Made by a program: the position numbers and the translations under genes. DNA of 64,000 bases, taken from Candidatus Absconditabacteria bacterium. GTDB lineage: Bacteria > Patescibacteriota > Gracilibacteria > Absconditabacterales > Absconditicoccaceae. The notes below the pieces were generated by a model. That model saw nothing but the letters and a program-made list of their open reading frames with translations. It made no database searches and had not been told where the DNA came from. Location: contig JAQUDD010000001.1 of NCBI GenBank assembly GCA_028685875.1, positions 34,209 through 98,208 of the forward strand. Direction: 5' to 3'. This document shows, piece after piece, positions 21,963 through 33,300 of this stretch (position 1 is its first letter; each line of letters opens with the position of its first letter).

Positions 21963-23789
21963 CTACACTACATACTCGATCTTGCTCGCGAGCATGAGAT
22001 CTTCGTCTCAGCAAGCAATAATCTGCTCTAAGCTGATTTCATCCAGTTCGTCGATCTCTGGACAATGAAGGCAGGGACGCACTTCGAAGAGGTAGTTCCC
22101 CTTTTTGTTTGGATGGATGGCGTGGATATAGCCTTCAGTTTTTTGTCCTTTTCTGGAGTGCTGTTTGGCGAGGAGGAGCTGATTGACCTTTCTACGAAGT
22201 GGAAGGAATCTCTCATGAATGAGATGATCGGGAATTTTATTGGGAAGGTGAGAAGAAGGCGCGAGAGGCTCGTCGTGATATTCAAACAGTGCGATATTGT
22301 CAAAATAGTCCTTATCAAGAAAATTATGCAGAAGCTTGACATCCTGCTCCGTCTCGCCGGGAAATCCGATGATGAAATTGGTGCGGATAAAATGCTGAAG
22401 GAAATTCGCTTTGATAAAATCGAGAAACTCGTAAATCGCCTGCTCATCATAAAATCTCCCCATCGATTTGAGCAACGGCGAGGAAATATGCTGGAGCGGG
22501 ATATCGAAGTACGGGATAAATTTTTTGAAGGTAGTCAGCTTTTTGAGATGATTGAGGGTCAAAATATCGGGATAGAGATAGAGCACTCTATAGCGAAAGT
22601 CGCCAGGAATTTGCTCGATCGCCTCGAGAAGTTCCAAGAGCTGTGGCTTTCCGTAGAGGTCCATTCCGTATCTGGTGCTGTCTTGCGCGATGAGGATGAT
22701 TTCTTCCACTCCTTGGGAGAGGAGGTTTTGCACTTCTTGGAGGATGGCTAGAATAGGGAGGGATTGTTGTTTTCCTCTGATCTTTGGGATGATGCAGAAA
22801 GAGCAGCTGTTGTTGCATCCTTCGGCGATTTTGAGATATTCGTATTTTTGGTCTGCGTTAGTGAGTGCTCTTGGATTATCTAATCGCTCGAAATCTGCAA
22901 AAAATTCGCTTTGATATCAGGAGAGAAGCTGAGCAATATTCACGTTTTTGAGATCATTTCGAGAGAGATTGGAGATTTTAGGATGGGAGAGGATGTTTTG
23001 TCGTTTTTGCTGTTCCTCAAGGACTGCTTGTGAAACCAAGGCTTCTTCTTGCAACCCTCCTTTTGAAGGAGGGGGAGGGGAGGTTCGAATATCAGAAATC
23101 GTATTACACACTGCTTCAAAGTTTGTAAGGACTTCCTCGTTAGTAAATCTGATGACCTTAAAGCCTAATGCTTCTAGCGTTTTTGTTCTTCGTATATCAT
23201 GCTTGATTGCCTTATCTTCGTAATGGCTATCCCCATCTATTTCAATAATCAGCTGAAGTTTATCACAAAAAAAATCTACTATATATTGATCAATCGGCTT
23301 TTGTCTCTGGAATTTATATTCACACTCGGAAAGAAAATGATATCGCAGATTCTTCTCTGCTTGTGTCATATTGTTTCTGAGTTCTCTTGCTAGAGGCTTC
23401 AAGTTGGGATTATAATCGATATAGTGTTTACGAACCCCCTCGGTCCCCCTTCATAAGGGGGATGTATCTGGTTGTTTCTTCCCCATTAACAGAGGAGATT
23501 GAAAATATTGCAAGGCACAACCAATAATGCAGACATATTTCCCCTTTTTGAGGAGTTTGTCTATCGTCGAAAACATCTCTTCACGACCAGAAGAAATAAA
23601 TCCGCAAGTGTTGAGAAAGACCAGCTCGACTTCTGGCTCGTAAGGATCTGTAGAATAGATGATATTACCACGAGAAGTTGATGTTGGTTCTTCACCCGGG
23701 TGTCCTGTAAGTAATCTCCCGAGGAGAAGCTGACTATCTACAAGGTTTTTGGTGCATCAGAGATTGATGAGAGAGATGATCGTTTGCAT
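21963..23789 (-). CDS. rimO: Ribosomal protein S12 methylthiotransferase with an inserted DUF559 nuclease domain
   Basis: Radical SAM enzyme that methylthiolates Asp of S12. The N-terminal domain has NLGCTKNLVDSQLLLG (Gly = TGA) and FLNTCGFISSGREE. The radical SAM motif is EGCNNSCSFCIIPKIRG, then YLYPD, IPLQHISS and GFPGET, and a TRAM-like end. Length is 608 aa against about 440 usual. The excess is residues ~109-247: a complete DUF559 (Vsr-like) domain from PLARELRNNMTQAEK through YIVDFFCDKLQLIIEIDGDSH to FKVIRFTNEEVL, bracketed by family-2 palindromes. The frame stays open throughout. Insertion falls in the linker after GCALQYF, before YEYLKIAEGC. Stop is TAG. Confidence 0.93.
23045..23465 (-). 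mobile_element. In-frame DUF559 cassette flanked by palindromes within rimO
   Basis: The segment consists of a family-2 palindrome (23431-23463), a DUF559 endonuclease domain (~23415-23090) and a second family-2 palindrome (23051-23086), all in the rimO frame. Standalone DUF559 proteins are about 120 aa, so the domain is whole. The putative catalytic residues of the PD-(D/E)XK-like fold (YIVDFF, LIIEIDGD) are kept. Calling it mobile is inference from position, completeness and flanking repeats. Confidence 0.6.
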
Positions 23790-23888
23790 ATATCAAGAAA
23801 GGAATTTCTGGTATAAATTTTTTTGTAGTATAGATAATTCCTCTTGAGATGCAAAAGGGAAGTCAAATAACCACTAACCAGAAAAGCT

Positions 23889-24524
23889 TTATATATTATT
23901 TTCTTGTTTGTACTTTTGAAGTTCGATAAAAAATTGCTCTTGATTAGAAAAAAATAAGTCTGAAAATAATGTATCTACGTAAGATTCTACACCGCCATAC
24001 CCAACTTTATTTCGTCGATCATATCCCATATATCAAAACTCTGGAGCATTACAAATCAAATCAACTATTCTTTCTTTTTCCCAATGATTTATAGAATATT
24101 TGATAATATTCTCATGAATACAAAGGTGAACAATTTCATGGAATAGTGTTTTATGGTAGGGTTTAGTATTACTTATATTCAGCATAATATAATTAGGAAA
24201 GTTATATGATCCTCCTGTTCAATAGTAGATAAGACTTACCGTAAAAGAATTTGCAGAAACCCCGAGATGTTGTTCTATGCTAGAGTGAAGCAACTCTTTT
24301 TTTGGGAAAAATGTATTCTGCAATTCTTGCTGTACAGAAATATATTTTTGTAATGTGAATTCTTTAGCAATTTGCTCTTTAATCTCTTCTTCTGAAGAAT
24401 TTTTTGATATCCCTCTTGGGAGTTTGTAGGGATATTTATGTTCATCTAGCCGATCTATTGTTTTCAAGGTTCATGTCACCCTCCAAAATTCCGCTAATTT
24501 TCCATACTGTATTTTAATATCCAT
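23889..24524 (-). CDS. HExxH metallopeptidase-like protein, uncharacterised
   Basis: A 211-aa protein I do not recognise beyond the motif FHEIVHLCIHE (residues ~126-136), a zinc-peptidase HExxH signature followed about 15 residues later by NHWEKERIVDLIC, where Glu could be the third ligand. There is no clear signal peptide or TM. TGA is read as Gly in VTGTLKT, IYYGTGGSYN and PEFGYMGYD. It starts 24 nt downstream of the exported nuclease gene on the same strand, so probably one operon. Stop is TAA. Confidence 0.7.
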
Positions 24525-24548
24525 TTTAAGACATGATTATTAATAAAA

Positions 24549-27500
24549 TTATTTCTCCATCAACTCATTCCTCCATTTTTCTCTCTCCTGCTTATAATAG
24601 TTAAGTAAGGAAGCAGGCAATGCTTCGACTACTTTGGAAGTCAAATAACTTTCCGCATTTTGTTTATATTGCAAAGGATAGGAGGAAGCGACATTCGTCA
24701 AAGGAACTTCTTTCCCTTTTCGTATCATGGAATACTCCCCCGCTTTAATGTCCTTTTTCCCTTGGGAATAGAAGTCAAAATAGTCTCTTACTTCTGAATT
24801 ATAATACAAAAGTGAATAGTCTTTTTTGAGGTAATTTTGCAGTTGAGCGATATAATTATTTTGGAAGGAAAGAAGCTTTTGGTTGGTAAGCGTGGTAGAA
24901 TTCGGGATCTTTTTACAGCCAAAGAGGACTTTGTTGTAAGAAATACACAGTTGATCGTCTTTTTTAACGAGGGTAATCTTTTTCACTACAGCTAGTTCTT
25001 CGTCTGGAATGTCTTTAACCTGCTGATTATCAGAAGTAAATCTCACTCCATCAGCTGCTTTTCCATAGCAGAAACTGTCTATGGGGTCACTTCCTTTCAT
25101 TAGTGTCACACAGGAAGCAGTATTGGGAAAAGAGAAACTTCCCTTGATCGTGATTTCTTGGTTGGGAAGGAGAATACCATTCAGTTTTTTCTTGGTTTTG
25201 TTATTGATCAAAAGATAAAAATCTGGCGAAAGATTTAATGTCTCGTCATTGCGAGACCCGCTAAAGCGGGTCGTGGCAATCCACTCAACATCTTGTCTTT
25301 CTCATTCATTTTCTGGATTGCTTCACTCCGTTCGCAATGACAAATTTGGTGTCCAGAAAAGGGTGATTTCCTCTTTATCCTTGTCGGCTCAAGAAGGATT
25401 AGGAAGGAGAGAGGTAATTTTTATGTTGGGAAGGGAAGAATCTGATAGGTTTTTTACTGTTCCAGAATGCACAATTTCTTCTCGCTCTGCTCACGGATTA
25501 TAACAAGAGGTGTCGAAGATATAGTCTTGGTATTTCAGAGAAATACAGGTAGCTTTACTATTGGGTAGTGCAAAGTCTCCTTTTAGTTGAAGAGGAGAAG
25601 TAAGCGGTAGCAAGCCGAAAGAAGACAGATTTTTGTTTTTTGTAGTTCCTGTTGCATATTCCTCTCGTGGGAAGATCGTGAGCTTAAAATTGTCTGAGAA
25701 ATCAATTTCAGATAGCCCTGGAAGTGCAGAAGCATCAATGGAAAGAAAAAGACTTTCGTTGTCCTTATCAGAACCTTCCGGATCATAATCAATGCTGGTA
25801 ATGGTAATATCAAGAAGTGCATAGTCTACTCCTCGTGCTTCTGGCACCTCATCAATGCTTACTCCACAGGTAGCAGAAGACCAAAGTCATTTCGCAGAAG
25901 ATTTAGCAGAGGACTCAGCAGATTGAAAATCAGACTGTTTTTGGTAGGCAGATTTGTAAGTATATTCTTTTGCATATCCATCAAGAAGCATCTTCTCATT
26001 TACTAGAACCTCATCTAGGTAGACATAAGCAAGTAGTCTTCCATAGCTATCCACCTGTTGCTGTGTTGCATCGTATTCTAGGCGGACATACTGATTTTTG
26101 ATGAGCTCTGTGAGATATTTTTTAGATTCTTGACCAAAACATTCAGTAGTACGATATCTCGTAGTAGTTGATTCTGGGGCATCTACTCAGAGCAGTCTAA
26201 CGGATTGAAGCGTTCCATCCTCTTTACGGAAACGGAAGGTATCTCCATCAAGGACAGAAAAGACTTTTACTGTTCAGGATTGCACTTCTACTTTTGGGGT
26301 GTTAGGATTATAGAGATAGGTGGAAAAAATAGTGTCATTGTAGAAGAGAGAAACAAGCACCTCACTACCCTCTTTGGTGGAATTAGGGAAGCCGAAGGTG
26401 CCTTGGAAGGTTTTCGTTTCTCCTGCTAAGAGAGTTCAGCTCAACTTTTTATTGGTAGTGTTGATTTTGAGTTTGAGTTGAGAAAGATCGAGATCATGGG
26501 AAGAAAGATTTTGAATCGTGATCGTTTCATTTCCTGCATCTGCACCTGGAGGATCATAGAGAATGTCGGTAATTTTGAGTTGATAGAGCAAAGGATTGAA
26601 GGTTAGTTGTGGGGTTTCTTCTTTTTCAGAAGAGGTTTTCTCTGGAGATCGACAATAGCTATCAATAATAATTGCCCCCGAATAGAGATCTACACATCCT
26701 CCTGTATCTACAAATCAGAAGGTTTTAGTAAAGGTATCAATAGAATTTGCTGAAAGTTCTCCCTCAATGTACTTTTTGGTGGAAGAAGTCGAAGTTTTGA
26801 GATATCGCACTCTTTTAGAGAAATCAATACCGTAGGGAAGGAAAGATTGAAGCGTAATTGATTCTGGAGAGAGATATTCTAATCAGACGATTTTCACTAA
26901 CTGCCCTCCTTCGTAAGGAGGGAGAGGAGAGGTTCAATCAGTAGTGTTTTCTGAACCCCCTCAGTCCCCCTGTCCGACTTCGTCGAGACCTTCGTCATAA
27001 GGAGGATCATCATCTTTCATCTCAATTTTTTCAACAGTTCACGAGTTATTTGAAGGTGCTGATCAGCACAACTCCTCTTTGGTTGTACAGGAATAAGATC
27101 CTCATCCACCTCAACCAACATATTTCACTGTCTCAACTACTTTTATGTTATAGGTTGATGTGGGTGAAAAATAACGAAGTACTTCTTGTCCAAAGCCTGG
27201 CGAAAAGTCGTCAACAAAGTCTATATTATCTCAACAATTCCTCTGAAGTCAATGAAAGTATGAGGATTTTTCAAAACTTCCTGACACTACATGTACCATG
27301 TCTAAAAGTTGGCTACTTTGTCCATATATTCCATATATTTCCAGCTCTCCACTGGGGTTATGTAAGTCGAAGTCTGGATGATAGACAAGGGTTAGCAGTC
27401 AGGCTTCAGACAATTCTCCGACTTCTTTCGTCAGGATCAGCCTTGTGTTTTTTTCTAAAAGTGATGCATCATAAGACTCCGTCTCCTGTGTCAAATCTAT

Positions 27501-28895
27501 AGTAATAGACTGAGCAAGCAATGATCCAGAAATCTGGAGGAACTCAAACTCCTCTTCGATGTCTTCATGGATGAAAAACTCAAGATAAGGATCATATCTT
27601 TCTCCTCCTCGGAAGACTTCGGTGAGGGTAATTGTATCTGAGAGAGCGTCCTCACAAAGCTCTGGCAAATCGGAGTCTTCAGGTGTGGTATATTTAGGAA
27701 TACCATAGTCTACATATCCATCATCGTCCGTCTCAACAATTAATCCTGGATTTACTTTGTATCCTCTTGGATTATTTGTTGCGTGTTCCCAAGCATTCGT
27801 GATGATAGTTTTATTAGGAAGAAGAAGTTTCTGGAAAGAGGTTTTACTATCATCTCGCTGTTTTACCCGACTCTCTTGTGCTGAAAAGCTGTCAATTAAT
27901 GCATCGTTTCCTCGGAGTTCAACAAGGAGTGCCTTATCGTCAGGAATGGAAAAGAGAGGAAAATGAGCATCAGTGTTTTTGACAATTCAGAGGTTTTCAG
28001 GAATCTTTAAAGGATTGAGAGCATTTGCTAGAATGAGGTATCCCTTTGCAGGAATGAATACTTCTTCGTAAAAAAAGGAAGAAATCTCTTCATAGATTCC
28101 GCCGGAAAGGGAAAAGGAACCTTGAAAATCTTGATCCCCACTATTGAAAATTTCAATTCGCTCTTCTTGCAGGTGTTCCTCATGATCTTCTTCACTACAT
28201 CATCGGTCTTCAATATCTTCTTCTGAGCAGGTGAAGACATAATCATCATAGTAGACTTCTGAGATAAGTAAGTGTTCAGGACTAGAAGAGAAGGGAGGAG
28301 GCGTTGGTGTTTGTTTATCTTGGCATTGCTGGTTAAGGTTTGTGATATTTTGTAAAGTTGTATTCCCAATACCACTCACCTTCGTGAGATCGGAAAGTGT
28401 AGTGAAAGAATCTGTTTGGAGAAAATTGAGGATATTATTTGCTGTAGAAGATCAAACTCCACAAAGTTTTTGCAATTGAGAGGAGCTTGATGTATTGAGG
28501 TCTATCGTTTCACAGGCATCTTCAAAAGAAAGCTGATCATCAATCTCACATTTTTTTGTTTTGGAAACAAATACCATAAGAGGAAGAAGTTCACTATTTG
28601 TCGTCAATACTTCTGAGAAGAGGAATATTCATTCAGAAAGATTTTCGTCTATATTTTTATTTTCTTCATCAAGGAGAACTGCGTTTTCTCCTCGTTCTGA
28701 ATCTTCTGGAAGAAGTGAAGAAGCTTCTTCTAGAAGTGGAGGAGTGATTTCCAAATCTCCACTTTCTTGGCTTATTTCAAGGGGAGGTGGGGATTGAAGA
28801 GAGAGTTCTTCTGCGAGTACGAGGAAGAGATTCCCTGACAGTGCATAAAATCCCCATCACAGAAGCGTGATGAGGCTGAGTGTCTTTTTCATCAT
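24549..28895 (-). CDS. Exported multidomain protein: HhH, lamin-tail repeats and thermonuclease
   Basis: 1448 aa. N-terminal signal peptide (MMKKTLSLITLLGGFYALSG); a ComEA-like helix-hairpin-helix pair (LNTSSSSQLQKLCGVGSSTA, LTKVSGIGNTTL, residues ~120-190); a lamin-tail domain (LLISEVYYDDY, PAKGYLILANA); and further lamin-tail-like units. A staphylococcal-nuclease domain lies at residues ~873-1012 (KVFSVLDGDTFRFR, VRLLGVDAPES, VDSYGRLLAYVY, LLDGYAKEY), with the expected Arg and Glu residues present. More lamin-tail units follow (YDPEGSDKDNESL, LLPNPSGADKDKEEI). About 30 TGA are Gly. A family-1 repeat and two family-2 palindromes are translated within it. Probably degrades or binds extracellular nucleic acid. 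Stop is TAA. Confidence 0.88.
25242..25343. repeat. Family-1 REP-like palindrome inside the nuclease gene
   Basis: A full palindrome (GTCATTGCGAGACCCGCTAA to CTTCACTCCGTTCGCAATGAC) lies in frame. It splits a lamin-tail unit: DKDKEEITLFW before it, LNLSPDFYLLINN after it. About 35 extra residues result. Confidence 0.85.
26902..27005. repeat. Two family-2 palindromes inside the nuclease gene
   Basis: CTGCCCTCCTTCGTAAGGAG/GGAG at 26902-26933 and CTGAACCCCCTCAGTCCCCC to CGTCATAAGGAGG at 26952-27005 are translated as Gly/Pro/acidic inserts with several TGA. Confidence 0.82.
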
Positions 28896-28937
28896 CTGGT
28901 GAAAGATACGATGTAAAGAAGGGGTCTATGTAAGATT

Positions 28938-29056
28938 TGTTATCCTGAGTGCAACGAAGGATCCGGTATTGAAGAGAAATCCTTTTATCTGGATTGCTTC
29001 GCAAGCTCGCAATGACATAGCATTTATGGATTCTTCGCATTCGCTCAGAATGACGA
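28938..29056. repeat. REP-like palindromes (family 1)
   Basis: TATCCTGAGTGCAACGAAGG/ATCC, TGGATTGCTTCGCAAGCTCG/CAATGACA and GGATTCTTCGCATTCGCTCA/GAATGAC lie between murG and the nuclease gene. The interval has no other feature. Confidence 0.85.
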
Positions 29057-29080
29057 AGTGTTTCTGATTAATAATAAATG

Positions 29081-30187
29081 CTATTTCAGGATTTCTTTTC
29101 GGATCAGCATTTTTGCTTTTTGAATTTCGGAAAAGATGTCAGCAGTGACTTTTGGCTTTTTGTAATTGATATGATCAAGTAAAGTTTTTTTCATATCGCT
29201 GAGAAAGGTCTCAGATTTTTGGTCGAGTAAGATATCCTCAAAATGCTCTACATATCGCTTTCCATTATCCTTTTGGTCGTGTGTCCGAGGGATCGGGACG
29301 ATGATACTTTTAATATTGAAGAGCTTTTGCTCCGCAAGCGAGGTCGTCCCTCCACGCGCTAGACAAAGGTCAGAAATCTGATAGATCGCTCCCATTTCTT
29401 TTTGGGAGAGAAAGTCGAAGACTTGGACTTGGTGTTTGAGAAAGAGGGGCTTGAGGTTTTCGTTGAGTTTTCCTAGGGTGATGAAGATGTTGTAGTTTTT
29501 TGCGATCTCTGGGGATTTTTCTAGCACTTGAGCGAAGGTTTCGTAAAGAATTTTTGATCCTTGAGATCCTCCCATGACAAAAAGTGAGGATTTTTCTTCA
29601 TTAATTGAGTCCAGTATTTTTTGAAAATCTGGTGAAAAACCTGCCTTTGTAGAAGGCATGATATCATCTGAGAGAATTTGTCCGACTGTGATCGCTCCCG
29701 GGAGAACATTGTCAAATCCCGTAAAGGTTGTGGTGGCGAATTTGGAAGCAATTGTATTTACCAGTCCTGGATGAACATCGGACTCATGGACCAGAATTTT
29801 TTTTCTAAGGAGTTTCCCTGCCAGCACGACGGGTAAAGCGACATATCCGCCTTTACAGAAAATACTATCAACGTGATACTTCCAGAGAAAAAACAAGGAT
29901 TGAAAAAAACCGCAACAAAAAAGAAAAGCGTCTCCGATATTTTGGAGGTAGGCTTTTCGATGTTTCTGTCTGCGGAATTTTCCTGAAAGGATGGATTGAA
30001 ACGTGATTTTTGATCAGAATTCTTTGGCTGTTTGCTCTTCGAGAGAATGAGAAGATCCAAATCGATAGATCTTTTCTGTTTGGTCTAGGTAGTCCTCGTA
30101 TTTGAAAAGTGTTTCGAGCAAACTACGGATAGGAAAAACATGTCAGCCTGTTCCTCCTCCGGTCATCACTATTGTTTTTTTGCTCAT
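29081..30187 (-). CDS. murG: UDP-GlcNAc transferase, lipid II synthesis
   Basis: Adds GlcNAc to lipid I at the inner face of the membrane. 368 aa. The N-terminal loop MTGGGTGGHVFP has its fourth Gly (before His) encoded by TGA, one of the clearest proofs of the code. The central CKGGYVALPVVLAGKLL, HESDVHPGLVN and the donor-site motifs MGGSQGSKILYE and LCLARGGTTSLAE are typical. Stop is TAG. Confidence 0.95.
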
Positions 30188-30256
30188 CAGACATAGACAT
30201 CTAAAGTCGTGTCTATATTGAAGATGTTTTTATTGATTGCAAGAGGAATTGAAGGT

Positions 30257-30290
30257 AAAAAAAATCTGACCGTATCGTCAGATTCTTCTG
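30257..30290 (-). terminator. Terminator of surface protein B
   Basis: Minus-strand GAATCTGAC/GTCAGATT hairpin followed by T8, 28 nt after the stop codon. Confidence 0.75.
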
Positions 30291-30317
30291 TAATATTTTA
30301 TACTATTCCTTACTCTC

Positions 30318-33300
30318 TTATCTATTTTCTACTCTCTTAAGCATAATGTAGATATTTCCTCTCAGTTCTGGGGTGCTTGGTGCAATATCTGTTTGGATAA
30401 TCTGCTCACTCTTTAACGCTGAAAGGTGTCCTTGATACCGATTTTCTTCATTACTTCCAAGGTATGTGTTTCCTCGAAGCAGTCTAGAAAGGATCGTTCC
30501 TACTTCTGCTCTCGTGATTGTATTATTTGGTGAAAAGTATTCTTTTGGTGTTATTCCGTTTGACCAATATCCCATGAGTCCTAGCTGACAGGATTGGATC
30601 ACATATCCTGCAAGTTCTGCATTAGTAGTAGTGAGGTCTTTGAATTCAGCACAAGTTGTCTTTGAGCTATCGGGGATCTTCTCCATGTATGTGCTAGCGT
30701 AGACAGAGATGACTTTTGCAACTTCTGCTCTCGTGATTGCATCACCAAACCTTGCAGCTTCAAAGCTTGGCGTGGTGGTGAGTCCCTTTTCAAAGGCTCG
30801 ATCGTAAACCCCCTGTCACTCCGTGACATCCCCCTTCTCAGGGGGAAATACTTCTTCTAGTGAGCTATGTTCTTCATCCGAACCCCTTTCGTAAGGGGGA
30901 TGTTTGTCACAGTTTTCTTCTGTACAAGGATTCTTCTTTACTAGGATTGCTCCTCATCCACTCCATTTCTTTGATTCACTTCCTGTTTCGGATTCACTTG
31001 CTGATTCCAATGCGGGAATCGTTAAAGTGAGGGGATCGGATCGCCATTTTCCTTCCCCACTATCTGCAACAAGAGTAATCCCTTGAGGAGTTTCTTTTTT
31101 TTCTAATTCAAGAATAAATTTTCCTGCTTCGTCTACAGGAATACTATAGATGGTCCCATCTACTAAGGTTCCCGTCAATTGAGCTCAGCTTTCTGTTTCT
31201 CCTTGAACAATAGCTATGACAGGATCCTGAGGTTTATTTACCACTTGTCCTGTGAGAGGAGTGGTTACTGTCCAGTTCCTCACTACGATGTCAGCATGAG
31301 TATGTACTGTAATTCCTACCTCTCCATTTTCTCTATATCCTTTTACTCTTTGGGGATTGAGGGAAAATGCATAACTTCCGATGCTCGTTACCGAATTCGG
31401 GAGCGTTACTGAGGTCAATTGATTCCTAGAAAATACCGAACTTCCGATGCTCGTTACTCAGTTTCCTAGCGTCACCGAAGTCAGTTGGTTGTTGGCGAAT
31501 GCATCGTTTCCGATGCTTCAATTCGGGATCGTTACTGAAGTTAATTTGTTATCATAAAATGCATAATTTCCGATATTGGTTACTCAGGTTCCTAGGGTTA
31601 CTGAGGTCAGCTGATTACTAGAAAACGCATGATTTCAAATGCTAGTTACTCAGGTTCCTAATGTTACCGAGGTCAGTTGATTGCCTTGAAATGCATACTC
31701 TCCGATACTGGTTACCGAATTCGGGATCGTCATCGATATTAATTGGTTGCCTCCATGAAAGACCATAAGACCTTGAAACGCACGATTTCCAATACTGGTT
31801 ACTCAAGTTCCTAATGTTACCGAGGTCAGTTGATTGCTAGAAAACGCACCCTCTCAGATGTTTCAATTTAGGATCGTTACGGAACTCAGTTGGTTATTAT
31901 GAAATGCATAACTCCCAATGCTCGTTACCGAATTCGGGATCGTTACTGAGGTCAATTGATTGTTTCTAAATGCAGAATTTCCGATACTGGTTATAGGATT
32001 TCCTGCTATAAATTCAGGAATTACCACTTCCGAAGCACACTCTGGATATATTCCTGCTTTATAGTCCGTAATCGTAATCTTTCCACTAGATTCTGTAGTG
32101 GCAAAACAAGCTGCTGGGATATTCTGATTAGAGGGATCCAATGCTGAAATACTCAATACAAGAGGGTCGGATCGTCGCTTCCCTACGATACCGCTATCTG
32201 CCACAAGAGCAATTTTGTCAGTGAGTTCTGTCTTTGCTATTTCCAAACTGAAATTTCCCTCTGCATTCACAGGAATAGTATAGGTAGTCCCGTCTATTAC
32301 CTTTCCTGTCAGCTGAGCTCAGATTTCTGTTTGTCCTTGGATAATTACTTTCGTAGGATCTCCTTCTTTGTCTACTACTTCTCCAGAAAGGGAAGTCATT
32401 AACGTCCGGTCTCTTACCAGGATATTAGCATTTGCTGGGATAGTATCCATCCCTCCCGTTCCTGCAGCTCTATACCCCTTCACTACTTGAGGATTATTTG
32501 CAAATGCAGAATTTTCGATACTGGTTACCGAATTCGGGAGCGTTACTGAGGACAATTGATTGTTTCTAAATGCAGAATTTCCGATGCTCGTTACTCCCGT
32601 TCCTAGCGTTACCGAGGTCAGTTGATTGCCTCGAAATGCAGCACTTCCGATGCTCGTTACTGAATCTGGAATCGTCACTGAAGTTAGTTGGTTGCCATCA
32701 AATACTGAGTCTCCGATGCTGGTTACTCAGGTTCCTAGCGTTACCGAGGTCAGTTGATTGCCTTGAAATGCAGCACTTCCGATACTCGTTACCGAATTCG
32801 GTATGGTCACAGAGGTCAGTTGATTGCCTTGAAATGCAGCACTTCCGATGCTCGTTACTCAATCCGCGATCGTCACCGAGGTTATCAGATTTCCTAGAAA
32901 TGCAATCTCTCATACGCTCGTTACTCAAGCTCCTAATGTTACCGAAGTTAATTGATTGTTATAAAACGCCTGCAATCAGATGCTTCAACTCGGGATCGTC
33001 ACCGAGGTTAATCAATTGTTACTAAATGCCTGCATTCCGATGCTGGTTACTCCCGTTCCTAGCGTTACCAACGTCAGTTGGTTGTCTGTAAATGCAGAAC
33101 TCCCGATACTAGTTACTGAATCCGGGATTGTTACCGAGGTCAGTTGATTTCCTGCAAACGCTCTCTGTCCAATGTTCGTTACAGAATTTGGGATGGTCAC
33201 AGAGGTCAGTTGGCTGTTATCAAACGCAGAATTTCCGATGCTGATTACTCCAGTTCCTAGCCTTACTGAGCTTAGTTGATTACTAGTAAATGCACTATTT

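Noticed and set aside
22065-22751. 228-residue plus-strand frame antisense to rimO
   Set aside because: The minus strand encodes conserved radical SAM motifs; this frame is a shadow.
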